Source: Pelagophyceae sp. CCMP2097
Lineage: Eukaryota; Sar; Pelagophyceae
Assembly (NCBI GenBank): GCA_026770575.1
Contig: MU657422.1
Span: forward strand, 19,643 to 37,105
Length of the DNA: 17,463 nucleotides
Direction of reading: 5' to 3'
The notes beneath the pieces are model-generated. The model did not search any database, was not told the origin of the DNA, and saw only the letters and a program-made list of their open reading frames with translations. A program made the translations under genes and the position numbers. Position 1 is the stretch's first letter. Every line of letters starts with the position of its first letter. Below are positions 1 through 7,492 of this stretch, in pieces.

Positions 1-145
1 AATAAAGATAAGGAGGATTTGAAAGTTCAGCGATTAGTTAAATAATTTCAATTATTTACGTGGGCATTGCAATGGGATTTGGCTGTATCCTTCGGGTCCT
101 CCGTGTGCCTCCGGCGCGCTCTTGTAATAAGCAAGCAAGCAAGCT

Positions 146-171
146 CCCAGGGTGGATTTTAAGCAAGCAAG
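146..171 (+). repeat. 26-nt dispersed repeat, copy 1 (CCCAGGGT..AAGCAAGCAAG)
   Basis: The 26 nt here match positions 11699-11724 at 24 of 26 bases. The shared parts are CCCAGGGT, then GAT, then TTAAGCAAGCAAG. An extra run of AAGC units lies just upstream at 129-144. This copy sits about 40 nt before the start codon of the dehydrogenase gene, so it probably lies in the promoter or 5' UTR. The other copy overlaps the 3' end of the O-acetyltransferase gene. Its function is unknown; it could be the remnant of a short mobile element. Confidence 0.6.
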
Positions 172-208
172 CTCTTTCCAACAAGAACCTTCCCACCACA
201 CGAGCGCC

Positions 209-1661
209 ATGGCCTCTGGCGCGCGCGTTGCAGCGGCGGCGGCGGCAGCGGCGGCGGCGGTCGCCGTGATCGCGTACCTACGGCGGCGGCGGTTGACAAA
301 CGTCTTTGTGACGGTTTTCTCAGCGGGACTGCTCGGCCCCGACGCTCAAAACGCCTTCCGAGACGCACTAGACGACGGCATCGACTGCGCCTTTGTCACG
401 TCGGGCAACATCGCCGACGTCGACGAAAGGACGACGGTCCTCGTTTCTAGCGACGACGGGCCGTTCTCCGGTGCGTCGGGTCGACGTCAGGGAGCGCGGG
501 CGGGAAAATTTGATCGCAACTCGCGGTCAAGGATACCGACGAGTGGACCGTGGCAGCCGCCGGCGAGCCATCATGGCGGAGTGCGGGCCATCACGGCGGA
601 ATGCTGCTACTCGCGGGGCCATGAATCGCACCGTCTTCGTAGGCGCGGGCGTCGATTCGCTGGCGGGCCTGCCGCACCTCGAGGCGTTTGTCATCCCGTA
701 CGCGGGCCTGCCGCCGGCGGTCCTCGCGGCGCTGCGCCGCGAGCACGAGCGGCGTGCTGCGAAGGGCCTGCAGGAGCTTTGGGTCTGCAACTCGCACCAC
801 AATGCCCCGACCACCGCCGAACTCGCCGTCGGGCTGGCGCTGTGCGCGGCGAAGCGGCTGCACGTCGCCGACGACGAGCTGCGCCGCGGCGACTGGCGCG
901 GGCGCGGAATGCCTCTGAAGGGCGCGCCGCCCGGCGCCGTCGACGCAGAGGCGCTGCCGCAGCTCACGCTCGACGGCCGCAGGGCCGTCATCGTCGGCCT
1001 CGGCAGCGTCGGTGAGCGCGTCGCCGTGGCGCTCGCGGCGCTCGGGATGGACGTCCACGCGACGGCGCGGTCCTGCGCCGCCCAGCGCCTCAGGACTCTG
1101 CGCGTCGGGTGGGCGTCTGCGGAAGTCACCGTCCACCCGGCGGCGAATCTCGTGGCCGTGCTCCGCGGCGCCGCGCTCGTCGTGATTTGCGTGCCGTTGA
1201 ACCCGCAGACGGAAAAGTCGTTTGGAGAGGAACAGGTAAGGTCCCTTTGCGACGTCCGACTCGTCTCGACCCAATCCAAATCGTAGCTCGGCGCTTTGGC
1301 AAAGGACGCCGTCGTGGTCAACGTGGCGCGCGGGCCCGTCGTCGACGAGGCGGTGCTGTTTATTGCGCTGCAGAGCGACTCTGTTGCCTCATACGCGTCT
1401 GACGTCTGGTGGAAATACCCGTTAAACTACACCGAAGCCTCAAAGACCTTCCCCTGGACGTGCTGCGACCTCGCCGCAATGCCGAAGGGGCGATCCGTGC
1501 TCTCGGCGCACCGCGGGGGCGCCATGTCTCTGGGGTCAACAGAGGCGCTTCGGTTTGGAGGCCTCGTCGCCGCCGTCAACGCCCTCCGCCGCACCGGCTC
1601 CCAACAAGAGTTCGCGACCACGTCGCCCCTCGGCCGCGTCAACCTCGCCCACGGCTACTAA
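209..1661 (+). CDS. D-isomer-specific 2-hydroxyacid dehydrogenase, membrane-anchored, 3 exons
   Basis: Proposed exons are 209-470, 643-1235 and 1287-1661, joining in frame to 409 residues. Intron 1 (172 nt, GTGCGT..GTAG) is phase 1; intron 2 (51 nt, GTAAGG..GTAG) is phase 0. The enzyme family reduces 2-keto acids or oxidises D-2-hydroxy acids with NAD(P)H. Visible signatures are the Rossmann loop G-L-G-S-V-G (206-211), NVARGPVVDE with the substrate-binding Arg near 300, and SAHRGG with the catalytic His near 360. The N-terminus has an Ala/Val-rich hydrophobic run (about 6-23) followed by RRRR, like a signal anchor, which is unusual for this normally soluble family. The usual acidic residue after the D-V motif is absent: the sequence is DVWWKYP, as in the DVWY-YP subfamily. 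The start at 209 precedes this anchor; an upstream in-frame ATG at 152 falls in the repeat. The substrate cannot be told. Confidence 0.85.
567..606 (+). repeat. 20-bp tandem duplication inside intron 1 of the dehydrogenase
   Basis: Two adjacent 20-nt units (567-586 and 587-606), beginning GCCATCAYGGCGGA, match at about 17 of 20 positions. They lie wholly within the proposed intron 471-642. Confidence 0.7.
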
Positions 1662-2247
1662 ATCCAACTTTTCTTTGAAACGCCGCGGTGTCCTCTGATC
1701 GCCGTTGGAAATCTTTAGTGCGTCGATCGTAGCGTGCGATGGGTTGAATTATTGAGCCCACTGGGGGCTTGCAGGATGTGGGCGATGCGCGACGCACGAG
1801 GATTGCAATTTGAAAGAGACCAGCAGACATGCTTCCCTTACGTCTCTGCGTCGCTTTTGGTCTTTTGGTGAAGGGCGGACTGGACCGACCGCTCGGTGGA
1901 GGATGACGCTCGAAGACTTGTCGGCGCGACGCCGTGCCACTCGACCTGATCCATGTCAGGCCGAGCATGGATTTGAGGAAGGCATCATCAGCCTGTCCAC
2001 GTCCGTCGGACGCCGCCGAGGCCGTCCGCCCGTCGCCGCACGCCCCGGTCGAGAAGCCCGCCCCGGTCGAGAAGCGCTGCTCCTCGAGGCCCGGCTGCCC
2101 GAGGGCGCTCTGAAGCCGCCTCGAAAGCGCCGAGGCCTCGTCGGCGACCCTCCGCGGGTCGCCGTCCCTCGGCCTCGGCGCAAAAGTTCGGTCCGCGCGG
2201 CGCCGGCAGGGCCGCGCGTCGGCTAAGGGCCTCGCCTTAAACCGCAC
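1639..2247 (-). CDS. Possible small unrecognised coding exon or ORF (weak)
   Basis: An open frame of about 202 codons runs on the minus strand between two convergent genes and overlaps the last 23 nt of the dehydrogenase gene. Only its first half looks coding: from about 2190 to 2010 third positions are nearly all G or C, and the peptide has a helical stretch containing VADEASALSRRLQSAL. The rest is less biased and Arg-rich. A 17-bp direct repeat (2041-2057 and 2058-2074, CGCCCCGGTCGAGAAGC) encodes a duplicated FSTGA. No family is recognised. It could be a small gene, a spliced exon of the upstream OPR gene, or chance. Confidence 0.22.
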   Translation of the reverse strand: MRFKARPLADARPCRRRADRTFAPRPRDGDPRRVADEASALSRRLQSALGQPGLEEQRFSTGAGFSTGACGDGRTASAASDGRGQADDAFLKSMLGLTWIRSSGTASRRQVFERHPPPSGRSSPPFTKRPKATQRRKGSMSAGLFQIAILVRRASPTSCKPPVGSIIQPIARYDRRTKDFQRRSEDTAAFQRKVGFSSRGRG

Positions 2248-2293
2248 GCGCTACGATGCCGCGGCGCTCGCCGGGCGTATGCGACGACTGCGA
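1662..2293. other. Convergent intergenic region
   Basis: This stretch separates the 3' ends of the dehydrogenase (+) and the OPR gene (-). Apart from the weak minus-strand ORF described separately and the 17-bp duplication at 2041-2074, I see no RNA gene or mobile element. Presumably it holds both 3' UTRs. Confidence 0.5.
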
Positions 2294-4252
2294 TCAGGAC
2301 CGCTTGTCTCGCTTTGGCCGCGGCGTGGCTTTGGCCTCTTCTTGCATCTCGAGGCTGGCTTTGGCTTCTTGGTGGTACTCGAGCTGCATCCTGGCTTTGG
2401 CCTCGTCCTGGAGTTCCAGCTGCAGGCGGAGGAACGGTTCGCGGACAAGGGAAGAGGCTCTTGGATAGAGGCTGCGCATTTTCCCGCTCCAGACCAGCTG
2501 CTCCGCGGGCATTTTCTTCGCCCCGGGCACCGCGAGGTGTTCATCGGGGCGGACGACGCCGCCGTGGACCTGCCACCTCGGCCTTGCCGGTGAAAAGTCG
2601 TCAAAAGGCCTTTGGGAGCGCTTTGCCAAGATTTGGCGGTCCATGGACTGAAACGTGTTTCCGCGCGGAGCCGTGGAAGCGGCCCCCGCGGCCTGGATGA
2701 GCTCGGGCGCGGAAGCGCCCGCGCTGTGCAGCGCCATGGAAATGTTGGCCAAACCTTGCGGGGTGAACTGCGCTATTCTAAGACGCGTCTCGCGCGCGGC
2801 GGCGCGGTAGAGCTTTGGCGCATCGATCCTCGCCGTTGAAAACGCCCAGACGACGTTGGCAATTTCCTGCGGCGTGAACAGCGCCATCTTGACCTGCGCC
2901 TCGCGCGCGACTGCTTCAAACAGCAACGGCGCCGGCACGCCCGCCTTTGCAAAAGCCCACGCCGTGTTTGCTAATTCCTGCGGGTTGAAGACGCGGATCC
3001 GCTTCGGCGCCTCTATAGCGACGGCAGCGAAGAGCTCGGGCGCCGCGACGCCCATCGTCGCGTAGGCCCAGACGGTGTTGGCCAGGTTTTGCGGTTTAAA
3101 TGCCTTCATCAAAGCCGGCGCTTGAACCGCAGCCGCCTCGAACATTAAAGGCGCGGGAATGTCCGCCTTTGCAAAGGCCCACACGGTGACGGCAATGTCG
3201 TGCGAGTTGAACTTTGCCATCTTCTTCGTTGCCTCTGCGGCCACAGCTTCAAAGAGTAAAGGCGCCTCGAAACCCACTTTGGAGTAAGCCCAGACAGTGT
3301 TGGCGAGCTCCTGCGGCTTGAACGCGTCCAATCTTAAAGGCGCTTCTGCTGCGACGGCGTTGTACAGCGCCGGCGCCTCGACGCCGACCCTAGAATAAGC
3401 CCAGACCATGTTCGCCAAATGCTGCGGCTCGAACGCCGCGGGGCGCGCCGAAACGCGATACGCGGCGGCGCGGAATAGCGCCGGCGCCGAGATGCGAGCC
3501 GTGGAGTAGGCCCAGACCGTGTTCGAGACCTCTTGGGGCTTGAACGTCGCCATCTTCTTCACCGATTCGGCCGCCACAGCTTCAAATAACAACGGCGCCT
3601 CGATGCCCGCCTTTGCAAAGGCCCATGCGGTGTTTGCGAGCTCCTGCGGCTTGAACGTCGCGATTTGCTCCACGGACGCCACGGCGGCCGCGTCGAAGAA
3701 GGGCCGCGCCTCGACAGCTCCCGCTTTTGCGACGCCCCAGCACGCATTCGCCAGCGCCCGCGGCTCCCACCGCGCTGCGTCGGCTCCCACGCTCGCCGCC
3801 GCGGCCGCGACGAGGCACTTCAGCGCCGGCGCCGAATCTGGGTCCGGCCGGCCCACGGCACCGACGCGGTATAGCGCCGTCGCGAGGTTCACCTCGTCGA
3901 ACGCGCCAGGGCCCGCCTCGAAGAGCGCCAATACGGCGGCCGCATTCTGGCAGGCGAGGATCTGACGGCCGACGACCAGAGCCACCCGCTTCTCCTGGTG
4001 CGTCCTCGGCGCCGCGGGGAGGCCGCCGGGCAGTGCCACCTCTGCCGCCACCTCGGCCGCCTCGAGCGCCGCGCCGCCCGCGCCGTCCGCCGCGCCGAGG
4101 CGCGCCGCGGCGGCCTCCGGCAGCGCGCGCGGGATACGGTCCGCCGCCGAGGCGGGGAGCGCCCCCGAGGCGGGCGGGCCGGAACTGCCATTGCTCGCGA
4201 AACGGCGAAGCGGCAGCCTCACGAGGCGGCCGCTCGCTGCAAGAGGCCTCAT
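2294..4252 (-). CDS. Octotricopeptide-like (OPR) repeat protein, probably organellar RNA-binding
   Basis: A single-exon frame of 652 codons ends in TGA. The first ~20 residues (RLVRLPLRRFAS) look like a mitochondrial or plastid transit peptide. Ten consecutive repeats of 37 residues (one of 38) run from about 162 to 526, each starting like F-K-P-Q-E-L-A-N-T-V-W-A-(F/Y). A degenerate extra unit may sit near 118. The 'PQxLAN..WA' core is the hallmark of OPR-type helical repeats, which in algae bind organellar transcripts and act in RNA stability, splicing or translation. In some databases related proteins carry the RESC6/FASTK-like label. The C-terminus (about 600-652) is a charged helix with repeated QxEAKA units, likely a coiled coil. 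I see no RAP domain or nuclease motif, so it may act only as a binder. The target RNA cannot be predicted. Confidence 0.85.
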   Translation of the reverse strand: MRPLAASGRLVRLPLRRFASNGSSGPPASGALPASAADRIPRALPEAAAARLGAADGAGGAALEAAEVAAEVALPGGLPAAPRTHQEKRVALVVGRQILACQNAAAVLALFEAGPGAFDEVNLATALYRVGAVGRPDPDSAPALKCLVAAAAASVGADAARWEPRALANACWGVAKAGAVEARPFFDAAAVASVEQIATFKPQELANTAWAFAKAGIEAPLLFEAVAAESVKKMATFKPQEVSNTVWAYSTARISAPALFRAAAYRVSARPAAFEPQHLANMVWAYSRVGVEAPALYNAVAAEAPLRLDAFKPQELANTVWAYSKVGFEAPLLFEAVAAEATKKMAKFNSHDIAVTVWAFAKADIPAPLMFEAAAVQAPALMKAFKPQNLANTVWAYATMGVAAPELFAAVAIEAPKRIRVFNPQELANTAWAFAKAGVPAPLLFEAVAREAQVKMALFTPQEIANVVWAFSTARIDAPKLYRAAARETRLRIAQFTPQGLANISMALHSAGASAPELIQAAGAASTAPRGNTFQSMDRQILAKRSQRPFDDFSPARPRWQVHGGVVRPDEHLAVPGAKKMPAEQLVWSGKMRSLYPRASSLVREPFLRLQLELQDEAKARMQLEYHQEAKASLEMQEEAKATPRPKRDKRS

Positions 4253-4387
4253 GCGTGGCGCGTGCCGCTCGGTCGAGCCCGCCGCGAATGTCGAAGTCGA
4301 ATGTCGACTGTCGACGCGGGTTTTCTTCGTGAAACCGGCGAAATGTTCGGGGCTCCGACTAGGTCGGGGGACCAGACCACCTTCCAG

Positions 4388-4429
4388 GGGGGAAGAATAT
4401 TCACGTTATGACGCGTGTACAGCACGAGC
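4388..4429 (+). repeat. 42-nt GAATATTC dispersed element, copy 1
   Basis: It starts GGGGGAAGAATATTCACGT and ends ACGAGC, aligning without gaps to 17422-17463 at 35 of 42 bases. The differences are confined to two short blocks; the ACGCGTGT core is kept. It lies 136 nt upstream of the OPR start codon, in the same orientation relative to the gene as copy 3. It could be a promoter element or a fragment of a short mobile element. Confidence 0.75.
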
Positions 4430-4490
4430 AGCCAAATTCGCATGCCAAGCGGAGTAGAAACGTGAACGAGCGGGCTCGAACTCGCGACCT

Positions 4491-4571
4491 CATGGGGGGG
4501 TGGGTGCGGAGCACCCAACCCCACCCCACCCCGGAGGGCTGGGGTTGGGGTTGGGTGGGGTGGGCGGCGGA
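4491..4571 (+). repeat. G-rich/C-rich inverted repeat, quadruplex-prone
   Basis: On the + strand a C-rich arm (CCCAACCCCACCCCACCCC, about 4515-4533) is followed after a short loop by a G-rich arm with five G-tracts (GGGGTTGGGGTTGGG, then GTGGGG and TGGG). A smaller hairpin (GGGTGC-GGA-GCACCC) precedes it. The arms can pair imperfectly, and the G arm fits the pattern of an intramolecular G-quadruplex. No gene is seen here. Confidence 0.6.
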
Positions 4572-4862
4572 GACACCCCCTGCTGACCGACCCGAGGTCC
4601 GGGCCAGGCAATCGGGGTCCGAGGTCGGCGGGCCTCGATGAATGAAAGAGGACGTCTTAATGACTTAGATTCCATGCGCGTAAAGGTCGCCTTCGCAGCG
4701 GAGCCGCACCTCGCGGTACGCGGTATGTACGCGGCGCGCGTGGCGAGGTGGCGGCTGCGTCGCCGCAGTGCTCCTCGAAAAGAGGGCGTGGGCCCGCTAC
4801 GGCGCAGCACCAGCGGCGGTGTGTGCGCTCGAGGCCCGGCAGGAGGCAGGCGTCGCGCGCGT

Positions 4863-5926
4863 TCAGCGCGTCTTACCGGTGATGGCCTCGGCGGGTTGGT
4901 ACTGGAAAGTGCCCGGGTCGTCGACTGGCGTGCTTGGCTTGCTTCGTACCTGATGCCGCGGAGCTACAATTGCACGAGACGGTCGCCTCTGATGTGTCGC
5001 AAAAAGACAGACCTGTTCGATCGCGTAGCTGATGGCGCAGCCGTGGCGGTGCTTGAAGCCTTGCATCGAGGCGCCGGGCTGCTTCTTCGCCATGAGGTCC
5101 CTGAGGCCGGAGTGGCACGCCGGCGGGCAGCCGCGCGCGAGCGCCCACGGCGCCAAGGCCTTGAGCTTCTTCACCGCGGCTTTGGCCGTCGTCATTGGCG
5201 CGGACGTCGGAGCGGCGCGCGCCGTCGGCGGCGAGAGAAACCATGAGTGAGGAGCCTGCTGCGGCAGCGGCACTGCACCAGGCGGCGCTGTGCCGCGCTC
5301 CGTAGACGGTGGCGCCGCGCGCGTCGTCAGTTGGTCGTCGCACAGTGGGGGCGCGTCGTGCGTCGGCGATGCGTCGTGGGTCGGCGGCGCGTCGTGCGTC
5401 GGCGCGCGGTGCAAAGACCGCCCTTTTTCGCGCCACGGCGCCACCGTGTCTTTGCGCGGCGGCGCATCGTTCGGCAACGGAGGGGCGAGGATGAGCCGTC
5501 GTCCTCGCCCGCCTCGCGGCGCGTGCGCTGCTGCGGGGGCTGCGCCGAGCCGTCGTCCTCGACCGCCTCGCGGCGCGCGCGCTGCTGCCGGGGCGCCTCG
5601 GCCGCCGAGCCGTCCAGCGAGCCGCTCTCCATCGCGCGCGCGCGCTTTGTGGCCGTCGAGAGGCGCGCGAGCGACCGGTACAACTGGCAGTTTGGGAACT
5701 CGGCCGACGCCGGCGTGCGCCCCATGCGCGAGTGATTGTCCTTGCCGCTCTGCGAGCCGGCGCACTTCTTGCACATGACGGGCTGGCCCTTGAACGACTG
5801 CATGCCAGGGAAAGGCTTCTCGACCTTTGCGTCCTCCTTCGCAGCGCCTTTCCGCGCCGAGGAGATGAACGCGGCCGAGGGTCCCGGCGCACCCTTGCCC
5901 AGACCGTGCGACTTGCCCCCGTTCAT
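4863..5926 (-). CDS. Unrecognised Cys-containing repeat-rich protein, multi-exon (model incomplete)
   Basis: Two different minus-strand frames look coding. The upstream one (about 5926-5500) reads MNGGKSHGLGKG, then a C-K-K-C pair in VMCKKCAGSQSGKDNH, a segment with ASAEFPNCQLYRSLA, and an 18-residue tandem repeat (REAxEDDGS). The downstream one (about 5480-4863) has THDAPP repeats, then KAAVKKLKALAPWALARGCP, a Cys/His segment (CHSGLRDL..FKHRHGCAISYA), and an end at TGA. An intron must join them, but I could not place it convincingly. A further possible 63-nt in-frame intron (GTCTGT..CATCAG) follows YAIEQ. Another CxxC (CILCDATDE), in a frame just upstream of the ATG, suggests the true start may lie further upstream. 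The spaced C/H residues suggest a zinc-binding protein of unknown role. Confidence 0.45.
5351..5404 (+). repeat. 18-bp tandem repeat, three units
   Basis: Three adjacent 18-nt units (5351-5368, 5369-5386, 5387-5404) of the form GCGCGTCGTGCGTCGGCG. The first and third are identical and the middle differs at three positions. On the minus strand in the downstream coding frame they spell repeated THDAPP/THDASP, so they are probably coding repeats. Confidence 0.75.
5493..5600 (+). repeat. 54-bp tandem repeat, two units, coding
   Basis: Units begin at 5493 and 5547 with GAGCCGTCGTCCTCG and are alike along most of their length. The 54-nt unit equals 18 codons and keeps the minus-strand frame, encoding a repeated acidic/basic segment around REAxEDDGS. 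Confidence 0.7.
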
Positions 5927-5987
5927 CGGTAGCGTCGCAGAGGATGCAGCGCGTCTCGATGGAGCGCGCTGACCGTTGAGTTCTTCT

Positions 5988-6047
5988 GGTCCCCATTACT
6001 GGTCCCTTTTTGGTCCCCACTGAAAATACATCTGGTCCCTCGGGGGA
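5988..6047. promoter_or_regulatory. Cluster of four GGTCCC motifs upstream of the 5926 start
   Basis: GGTCCC occurs at 5988, 6001, 6012 and 6034, followed by an inverted GGGGGAC at 6042. It lies 60-120 nt upstream of the proposed minus-strand start codon. Four copies of a 6-mer in about 52 nt suggest protein-binding sites or a degenerate minisatellite; the role is inferred from position only. Confidence 0.35.
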
Positions 6048-6105
6048 CTCCGTAGGACCGCGCCCTCGTCGGACACGCTCCCTCCGCCAGGTATACTCGG
6101 CGTCT

Positions 6106-6137
6106 ATTTCCTAAGGAAATCTAAGGAGGACTCCTTA
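6106..6137. repeat. Two adjacent palindromes
   Basis: ATTTCCT-A-AGGAAAT (6106-6120) and TAAGGAG-GA-CTCCTTA (6122-6137) are perfect inverted repeats lying side by side and sharing CTAAGGA. They might form a cruciform or mark the end of a small element. Confidence 0.55.
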
Positions 6138-6177
6138 TCACTGCTCGTCGACGCCATGCTCGGCCCCGCCCTGCTCC

Positions 6178-6219
6178 GCTCGTCCACGACACGCGTCGAT
6201 ACGTGAATATCCTTCCCCC
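6178..6219 (-). repeat. 42-nt GAATATTC dispersed element, copy 2 (inverted)
   Basis: Read on the minus strand, these 42 nt match 17422-17463 at 41 of 42 bases; the only change turns GAATATTC into GGATATTC. The poly-C/poly-G end runs a few bases longer here. It is inverted relative to copies 1 and 3 and lies 252 nt upstream of the 5926 start. Confidence 0.85.
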
Positions 6220-6230
6220 CCCGGCCCAGT

Positions 6231-6278
6231 TAGAGTAGGTAGTAGGTAGTAGAGTCAGTAGAGAGTAGTAGTAGTAGC
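6231..6278 (+). repeat. TAG/GTA-rich simple repeat
   Basis: A degenerate run of TAG units (GTAGTAGGTAGTAGAG, later GTAGTAGTAGTAG) directly follows the second 42-nt element. It is low complexity, noncoding, and unlike the GC-rich surroundings. Confidence 0.7.
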
Positions 6279-6494
6279 CGACTCCCACTTGGGCGTCGGT
6301 GCCCTCTTTGAGACTGGAAACCCGCCTGTTCGCGCCTATAGGACCCCAAAGAGGCCCGAAAGGCCGGCGCTGCGTCCGCCTCGAGTCACGGCGCGAGGCT
6401 CCCCGGGAGTGCACGAGTGATCAAAGAGTTTGACCGATGGCTTATGCTGCCGCCGGCCCGCTCGCCGCCTGCGGCCTCTTCCAAAGTGGGTGTT

Positions 6495-7260
6495 TCATCG
6501 CGCGGTGCCGCGGCCGGCGAGGCGGCCGCCGAGGACGGAATTGCTCTTACCGCCGCCGCCTCTTCCGCGGCCGCGCTTGCCGAGGCAGACGGGCTTCAGC
6601 CCCGTGACGAGCTCGCCCTCCAACGCGCTGAGCTTCGACGCGGCGACGAGCTTCTCCGCGACGGAGCCGCCCTAGACGGAGGCGCCCGTCGAGCCGCCCG
6701 GCCCGTCGAGCCGGCCGCCCTGGTCCCCGTCCGCCCCGCGCATCAAGTCTTCGCACCGCCTCTGCGCGCTTGAAGGCCTCCCGGGCCTGCTTGAGGGCGT
6801 CTGCCTGCTTGGCCGCCGAGGCGTCTGCGTCCTCCGTCGAGGCCTTTGCGACGCATGGGGAGCAGCGCTGCTTGGTCGGACCCTTGACGATTTGGTTTTT
6901 CGTAAACTCCGATGCCGGCAGCTTCTTTTCGCACGCGGCGCAGACGTACGCGTCCTGCGTCGCGGCGCCCGCGGGCTTGGCCTTTGCTGCCGCCGCGTCG
7001 CGCTCGGCTTCCGCTTCCGCTTCGACGCATCTTTTGCACTTTACGGACGCTTTTTCGTCGATTCGACGCTTCTCCTGCATCTTCTTCGAAAACTCGGCCG
7101 CCGTCAGGCGCTTGCGCTTGCAGACGCAGCACTCGAACTCGCCGGCCCTATAGCGCCGTATCGCAAAGCGCTGAGATGCGAATCATGAAGCTGCGACGCA
7201 CCAGTTCGCGACCGCGACGCCGGCGTGCGTCGTCTGCGCATCCTTGAGGTACGACGCCAT
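6495..7260 (-). CDS. Tandem Stc1-domain zinc-binding protein, 3 exons
   Basis: Exons on the minus strand are 7260-7202, 7147-6757 and 6671-6495. They join in frame to 208 residues ending in TGA. Introns are 54 nt (GTGCGT..TATAG, phase 2) and 85 nt (GTGCGA..TCTAG, phase 0). Two copies of a CxxC...CxxC module are visible: C26/C29 with C57/C60, and C89/C92 with C115/C118. The second reads YVCAACEKKLPASEFTKNQ, a good match to the Stc1 domain; in the first, AAEFSKK occupies the same position. In fission yeast Stc1 is a LIM-like adaptor linking RNAi Argonaute to the heterochromatin methyltransferase complex. In algae the domain occurs in proteins of unknown function, so a chromatin role is only a possibility. 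The middle is an Ala/Lys helix; the C-terminus is Gly/Arg-rich (KRGRGRGGGGK), RGG-like, possibly nucleic-acid binding. It shares a divergent promoter with the O-acetyltransferase. Confidence 0.85.
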
Positions 7261-7492
7261 GCTATATTGATGCGCCGGCCGCGCCGAGCGCCGAGGTCGC
7301 GCGCGCGTGAGCCACAATGATCGCCGATGTTCAGAACTTTCAAAATTTTCCGGAGAGCTCGAGCACCAATTGAGAACTTCAGCCGGCCGCTCGGTCCGCG
7401 CGCGGAGGCCGTAGCAGCTCGTCGCCCTCGTCGCCGGCGTCGCGTCTGAGAACTTCCGGCTCGCTCGACGGCGCCGGCGGCGGCGCGGGAGG
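7261..7492. promoter_or_regulatory. Divergent promoter between Stc1 protein and O-acetyltransferase
   Basis: These 232 nt separate the two outward-facing start codons. A repeated motif is visible: TGAGAACTTC at 7371 and 7447, with a related TCAGAACTTTC at about 7331. A CCAAT lies at about 7366. No obvious TATA box is seen. The repeats may be shared regulatory sites, inferred from position. Confidence 0.5.

Larger units (their letters stand above)
4253..4862. other. Intergenic region upstream of the OPR gene
   Basis: It holds the presumed OPR promoter (minus strand), a 42-nt dispersed element at 4388-4429, a B-box-like stretch on the minus strand at about 4465-4490, and a G-rich inverted-repeat block at 4491-4571. 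The part 4640-4862 contains an Arg-rich minus-strand ORF that might be a further exon of the 4863-5926 gene: a GTAAGA donor-like site lies at the end of that gene and an acceptor-like AG about 49 nt on. I could not confirm it. Confidence 0.4.
5927..6494. other. Intergenic region between two minus-strand genes
   Basis: No convincing gene is visible. It holds a GGTCCC cluster (5988-6047), two adjacent palindromes (6106-6137), the second 42-nt element (6178-6219), and a TAG-rich simple repeat (6231-6278). The right part is the likely 3' UTR of the Stc1 gene. Confidence 0.5.

Noticed and set aside
3727..4332. Plus-strand Arg/Pro-rich ORFs opposite the OPR gene
   Set aside because: They are antisense shadows of a clear repeat protein and have no family resemblance.
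4463..4490. Complete tRNA gene on the minus strand
   Set aside because: Only a B-box-like stretch is visible. The T-stem does not pair properly, and I could not find matching acceptor, D or anticodon arms.
5341..5402. CRISPR-like array from repeated 18-nt units
   Set aside because: The units are contiguous without spacers and keep a coding frame, so they are a tandem coding repeat.
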